Shown: in pieces, positions 49,575 to 52,306 of the stretch | Position numbering within the stretch: position 1 is the stretch's first letter | How the letters are laid out: every line of letters begins with the position of its first letter | Assembly (NCBI GenBank): GCA_017449025.1 | Contig: JAFSKJ010000059.1 | Span: forward strand, 1-52,306 | Direction of reading: 5' to 3' | Source of the DNA: Prevotella sp. | GTDB lineage: Bacteria > Bacteroidota > Bacteroidia > Bacteroidales > Bacteroidaceae | DNA length: 52,306 nt | The notes under the pieces: model-generated | Told to the model about the DNA's origin: nothing | The model's database searches: none | The model's input: the letters and a program-made list of their open reading frames with translations, nothing else | Program-made: the position numbers and the translations under genes

Positions 49575-50336
49575 ATGTCCATGCTGGAAGCTTCTCTTCA
49601 TGAGCTGTACCCTACTTCAGCTATCACCGTCCAGAAGAATCAGGAAGAGGATCCTGTTCCGTCAATCAAGAAATGGACTAATGATGACATCCCAATGGAG
49701 AAATTCCAGACGGATGGTGTCAGTCAGCTCAGTGAGAGTGAGCTTTTGGCCATCATTATTGGCAACGGCCCGAAGGAGTTTCCAACTGTAGATCTCATGA
49801 ATCAGATGTTGGATGACTGCGGCAATGACCTTTCCAAACTGGGTAAGAAGACAATTGAAGAACTGATGTGCTACCGTGGCATTGGTAAGAACCGGGCCAT
49901 TGCTATAGTCGCTGCCTGTGAGTTTGGGAAGCGATTCAGGAAGACTGCTCCAGAAGAGAAGCCAGTTCTGAAGAATGCCTTGGCCATCGGTGACTACATG
50001 ATGCCACAACTTGAAGACCTGGATGTGGAGGAGTTCTGGGCATTGTTCCTCAATCCTAAGCATGAACTACTTAGAAGAGTCAGAATCTGCCGGGGAGAGG
50101 TTTCAGAAAACGCTGCCGACCCGAGAAACATCATGCGATTTGGGGTTCTCTACAATGCGACCTACATTGTTACAGTACATAACCATGTCAGTGGGAACCC
50201 CTCTCCCACGAAGTTCGACAGCATGATTGTTGCTAAGCTCACACAAGCTGCAGAGTCAGTACGGATGACCTTGCGCGACCATATCATCCTTGCGGATGAA
50301 CAGTACTACTCCTTCAAGGACAACAAGAAACTATAG
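49575..50336 (+). CDS. RadC-family (JAB1/MPN-like) protein
   Basis: A 253-residue member of the RadC family. A helix-hairpin-helix region (ELMCYRGIGKNRAIAIVAAC) precedes the metalloprotease-like JAB domain with FWALFLNPKHELLRRVRICR, then VTVHNHVSGNPSPTKFDSMI (the HxH-D metal site). The usual HNHPSGDP reads HNHVSGNP here. RadC proteins are frequent on mobile and defence islands, and their molecular role is unresolved. The first 35 residues (MLEASLHELYP...) are unlike RadC. The frame stays open upstream with coiled-coil-like residues (FHNRRLEEHEKRM) but no start codon, as if the 5' end came from another gene. The last 33 bases recur at 52042-52074. Confidence 0.85.
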   Translation: MSMLEASLHELYPTSAITVQKNQEEDPVPSIKKWTNDDIPMEKFQTDGVSQLSESELLAIIIGNGPKEFPTVDLMNQMLDDCGNDLSKLGKKTIEELMCYRGIGKNRAIAIVAACEFGKRFRKTAPEEKPVLKNALAIGDYMMPQLEDLDVEEFWALFLNPKHELLRRVRICRGEVSENAADPRNIMRFGVLYNATYIVTVHNHVSGNPSPTKFDSMIVAKLTQAAESVRMTLRDHIILADEQYYSFKDNKKL

Positions 50337-50361
50337 CCGTACAGCATCTTTGAACACAACA

Positions 50362-50395
50362 ATGGCTCGACACTTTTCTATCGGTATCGAGCCAT
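50362..50395. terminator. Bidirectional hairpin between RadC and the DUF4143 ATPase
   Basis: ATGGCTCGA (50362-50370) pairs with TCGAGCCAT (50387-50395), a perfect 9-bp stem between convergent genes. Confidence 0.55.
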
Positions 50396-50421
50396 AATTG
50401 TTACTATTCCTTTATTAACAA

Positions 50422-51711
50422 TTAGTCCTTCAGACAGCCGATTGGAACCACTAAAACGCCATCCTTCGGACGTTTGTAAGCATACTGACCTACAGCCGTC
50501 AGTACCATCAAGAACGACGGTTTCTTCATTTTGGTTGTATCAATCTTATCCTTCAAGTCTATCAAGGCGTCCGCTCCCTCTTGAATCAAGCTATCACCAC
50601 CAAGTTTAATCTCTATAAGACCATAACTCCCATTTCTTAGATGCACCACTGTATCACACTCAAGTCCACTCCTATCCCGATAATGATAAACTTTGCCGTG
50701 CAAAGTCTCCGCAAAAACCCTCAAATCTCGCACGCAAAGGGTTTCGAAGAAAAGTCCAAACGTATTCAGGTCGTTCATCAAATCATTTGGTCCAAGGTCC
50801 AAAGCTGCAATCGCTAATGATGGATCCACAAAATAGCGGTTATCAGAAGTTCGTATTGCAGTCTTTGAGCGTAGATTCGGATTCCATGCCTCCATATCTT
50901 CTATCACAAAGATTTTCTTCAGTGCCTTGATATATGACGCCACAGTTTCGTCGCTCATACTTTCTGGCTCATTCGTCTTCAAATCCTCAACGATGGTAGG
51001 AATAGGGCCCATAGATCCCTGCAGACGAGCATAGGAGCGCATCAGCCGTTTGGCCCGCTGTTCATCTCTCGAGACTCCGTCCACTCGCGATATGTCCGAA
51101 TGGGTAATAGCTTCATAATACTCTTTTACCTGCCCTAAAGCAGCTTTTTGACTTTTCTTATTCATTGCCTTGGGCCAACCGCCACGACACGTGACAAAAG
51201 CAACGTCTTCCAATGACAGATGACTTTCGCCTTCCACCATTTCAGCATTCTCAAAGAGTTTGCCCAGGCTCACATCGCCGGTAGATTCTCCTGACTCCCA
51301 AAGTGTCATCGGACGCATCGTCAACCACGCAAAACGACCAGTACCAGTATGGTGAATCTTTGAGTCATCTGCAGGAACAGCCGAACCGGTCAGCATAAAT
51401 TGACCGTCATCCCTTCGATGATCAACCTCGAATCGAATTGCGTCCCACAATTGCGGAGCTATCTGCCATTCGTCAATTAGTCTTGGGGTTCCCCCCCTCA
51501 ACAACTGCTTGATATTTGTTTCTGCCAACTGAAGGTTCTGAATCATGCTGTCAGGATCATCCATATATAGGATACTTTTAGCCTGCTGTTCTGCCGTTGT
51601 AGTTTTGCCACAAGCCTTAGGTCCTTCTATCAGCACTGCTCCCATAGCCTCCAATTTTTCAGCCAAAAGACTATCAACAACTCTCTTACGATAATTAAAA
51701 TGCTCTGCCAT
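50422..51711 (-). CDS. AAA ATPase of the AAA_14/DUF4143 family
   Basis: A 429-residue protein. The P-loop AAA_14 domain (AVLIEGPKACGKTTTAEQQA with Walker A near 27-35; RLIDEWQIAPQLWDAIRFEV; GQFMLTGSAVPADD as sensor region) is followed by a DUF4143 domain, whose closing part YHYRDRSGLECDTVVHLRNG and LIEIKLGG resembles a PD-(D/E)xK nuclease-like core. Such proteins are widespread in accessory islands of Bacteroidota with unknown function. ATG 51711 fits a perfect minus-strand promoter. The upstream region carries a 23-bp tandem repeat. It is convergent with RadC. Confidence 0.9.
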   Translation of the reverse strand: MAEHFNYRKRVVDSLLAEKLEAMGAVLIEGPKACGKTTTAEQQAKSILYMDDPDSMIQNLQLAETNIKQLLRGGTPRLIDEWQIAPQLWDAIRFEVDHRRDDGQFMLTGSAVPADDSKIHHTGTGRFAWLTMRPMTLWESGESTGDVSLGKLFENAEMVEGESHLSLEDVAFVTCRGGWPKAMNKKSQKAALGQVKEYYEAITHSDISRVDGVSRDEQRAKRLMRSYARLQGSMGPIPTIVEDLKTNEPESMSDETVASYIKALKKIFVIEDMEAWNPNLRSKTAIRTSDNRYFVDPSLAIAALDLGPNDLMNDLNTFGLFFETLCVRDLRVFAETLHGKVYHYRDRSGLECDTVVHLRNGSYGLIEIKLGGDSLIQEGADALIDLKDKIDTTKMKKPSFLMVLTAVGQYAYKRPKDGVLVVPIGCLKD

Positions 51712-51728
51712 ACAATAATATTTTTGTG

Positions 51729-51760
51729 CAAAAGTACAACTTTTCTCTGAAACAAACAAA
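51729..51760 (-). promoter_or_regulatory. Promoter of the DUF4143 ATPase
   Basis: On the minus strand TTTG (51757-51760), 20 bases, TACTTTTG (51729-51736). The start codon follows 17 bases later. Confidence 0.78.
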
Positions 51761-51775
51761 GAATTTAATAACAAT

Positions 51776-51867
51776 TTGGTTGTTTGGTAAGTTTTCGCTT
51801 GGTTGTTTGGTAAGTTTTTGCTTGGTTGTTTGGTAAGTTTTTGCTTGGTTATTTGGCAAGGTTTTAT
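51776..51867. repeat. 23-bp tandem repeat, four copies
   Basis: Unit TTGGTTGTTTGGTAAGTTTT then YGC starts at 51776, 51799, 51822 and 51845. The last copy is degenerate. It sits 16-107 bases upstream of the -33 box of the DUF4143 gene on the minus strand, and about two helical turns per unit suggests stacked protein binding. Confidence 0.92.
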
Positions 51868-51920
51868 TCACCCATATGACGAATAATCGTTCGCATATTT
51901 GACGGTAAATGCTTTATTTT

Positions 51921-51956
51921 ACTTCGGTAACCCGTTTTTTTAGGCGTTACCGAAGT
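51921..51956. repeat. 11-bp inverted repeat
   Basis: ACTTCGGTAAC and GTTACCGAAGT pair perfectly over a 14-base loop containing T7. Possibly a terminator or recombination site. Confidence 0.7.
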
Positions 51957-52041
51957 AGTATCATTGTATTTGGGGATTACACTACCCTTAAAAAAAGCGT
52001 TTGTTCGGCATTATATACCCCCATTTTTTCTCCTATTCAAA

Positions 52042-52074
52042 TACAACTCCTTCAAAGACAACAAGAAACTATAG
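52042..52074 (+). pseudogene. Remnant of a second radC 3' end
   Basis: 31 of 33 bases match the last 33 bases of the radC-family gene (50304-50336). It encodes YNSFKDNKKL and the TAG stop in frame. Nothing homologous is visible upstream of it, so only the tail survives. Confidence 0.7.
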
Positions 52075-52152
52075 AAACAACCTTTAAAAGAGTTAATTTA
52101 TAATGGAAATTTGCAAATTTAAGCGTTCATAAACTAATTTTTAATCGAAATA

Positions 52153-52184
52153 TTTGGCTCTTAGGGAAAGTTTATGTACCTTTG
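52153..52184 (+). promoter_or_regulatory. Promoter of the HipB-like gene
   Basis: TTTG 52153-52156, 20 bases, TACCTTTG 52177-52184. The ATG is only 7 bases further on. Confidence 0.8.
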
Positions 52185-52191
52185 CAGCCAT

Positions 52192-52306
52192 ATGGAAGAG
52201 ATAATGGATATAAAATCAATGCCTACAGTGCAAATAATACAGGCATTAGGCAAGAGATTTAGGGAGTATCGGATTGCAGCAAGAATGACGCAAAAAGAAG
52301 TCGCTG
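52192..52306 (+). CDS. HTH regulator (HipB-like), N-terminal fragment
   Basis: Runs off the right edge with 38 codons visible: MEEIMDIKSMPTVQIIQALG, then KRFREYRIAARMTQKEVA. The LG-RFREYRIAARMTQKEVA start of an XRE helix-turn-helix resembles HipB-type antitoxins, which are usually followed by a HipA-type kinase, but that partner lies outside the window. A perfect promoter precedes it by 7 bases, so translation may be nearly leaderless. Confidence 0.72.
   Translation, partial: MEEIMDIKSMPTVQIIQALGKRFREYRIAARMTQKEVA

Larger units (their letters stand above)
51712..52191. other. 480-base intergenic region, ATPase to HipB-like gene
   Basis: Holds the ATPase promoter, a four-copy 23-bp tandem repeat (51776-51867), an 11-bp inverted repeat (51921-51956), a 33-bp remnant of a radC 3' end (52042-52074), and the promoter of the HipB-like gene. 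The frame from 51909 is read-through of these elements and is not a gene. Confidence 0.7.

Noticed and set aside
47527-52306. Complete integrative element or prophage
   Set aside because: No integrase, relaxase, structural phage gene or clear att pair is visible; only composition change and cassette-like genes.

Overview
The window looks like a chromosomal segment of a Prevotellaceae-type Bacteroidota (Prevotella/Segatella-like). Four things point there. Promoters of the Bacteroidota form (TTTG, about 20 bases, TAnnTTTG) recur in front of genes on both strands. Several families are typical of the phylum: a DUF4835/PorD-like type IX secretion protein, a DUF3127 OB-fold protein, an NhaD antiporter, a DUF5107-TPR protein and a propeller/Y_Y_Y sensor. 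Most of the segment has moderately high GC, and there are many short palindromic intergenic repeats. I saw no rRNA, tRNA or CRISPR array.

Layout. 1-2252, minus strand: the end of a BlaR1-type peptidase, its BlaI-type repressor, then cobU-cobT for the cobamide lower loop. 2419-4867: ffh, folD and a 59-residue TPR-like protein missed by a 60-residue cut-off. 5281-10303: a sugar-porter MFS transporter and a large DUF5107-TPR protein. Both carry the same in-frame palindromic insertion peptide. 10304-11588: a disturbed region in which a 54-bp promoter segment is exactly duplicated on either side of a small frameshifted DUF6169-like cassette. The second copy drives a class A PBP (11589-13907). 14106-17825: a LacI regulator with a probable self-operator, then a propeller sensor with no kinase. 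17848-20986, minus: uvrA and a tiny lipoprotein. 21249-25457: mtaB, a GT2 glycosyltransferase and an FGGY kinase preceded by a 21-bp repeat array related to one upstream of the MFS gene. 25604-32954: HAD phosphatase, SBP-fused histidine kinase, NhaD, a TTD14-like P-loop/CYTH protein, an unknown protein and prfC. 32960-34085, minus: M15 peptidase and DUF3127. 34295-37903: dnaN, a DnaQ-like exonuclease, PorD-like protein and an acid phosphatase. 38273-42432: TrmN6-like methyltransferase, omega-amidase, a sugar kinase-RapZ fusion and a Rid/chorismatase-like protein, tightly packed. 42472-47526: YfhO, a histidine acid phosphatase and a LacI regulator.

From about 47530 to the end the DNA is AT-richer and accessory in character. 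It holds a three-gene module in the order RelE/HigB-like toxin (frameshifted), HTH antitoxin, SecB-like small protein. That order is the one known for toxin-antitoxin-chaperone (TAC) systems. It is followed by a RadC-family protein, a DUF4143 ATPase behind a 23-bp tandem repeat, a 33-bp remnant of a second radC 3' end, and the start of a HipB-like regulator cut by the window edge.

The strongest leads for something undescribed are the TAC-like module, the coding palindromic element shared by two adjacent genes, and the repeat arrays upstream of the sugar transporter and sugar kinase genes. All assignments were made by reading the sequence; no database search was run.
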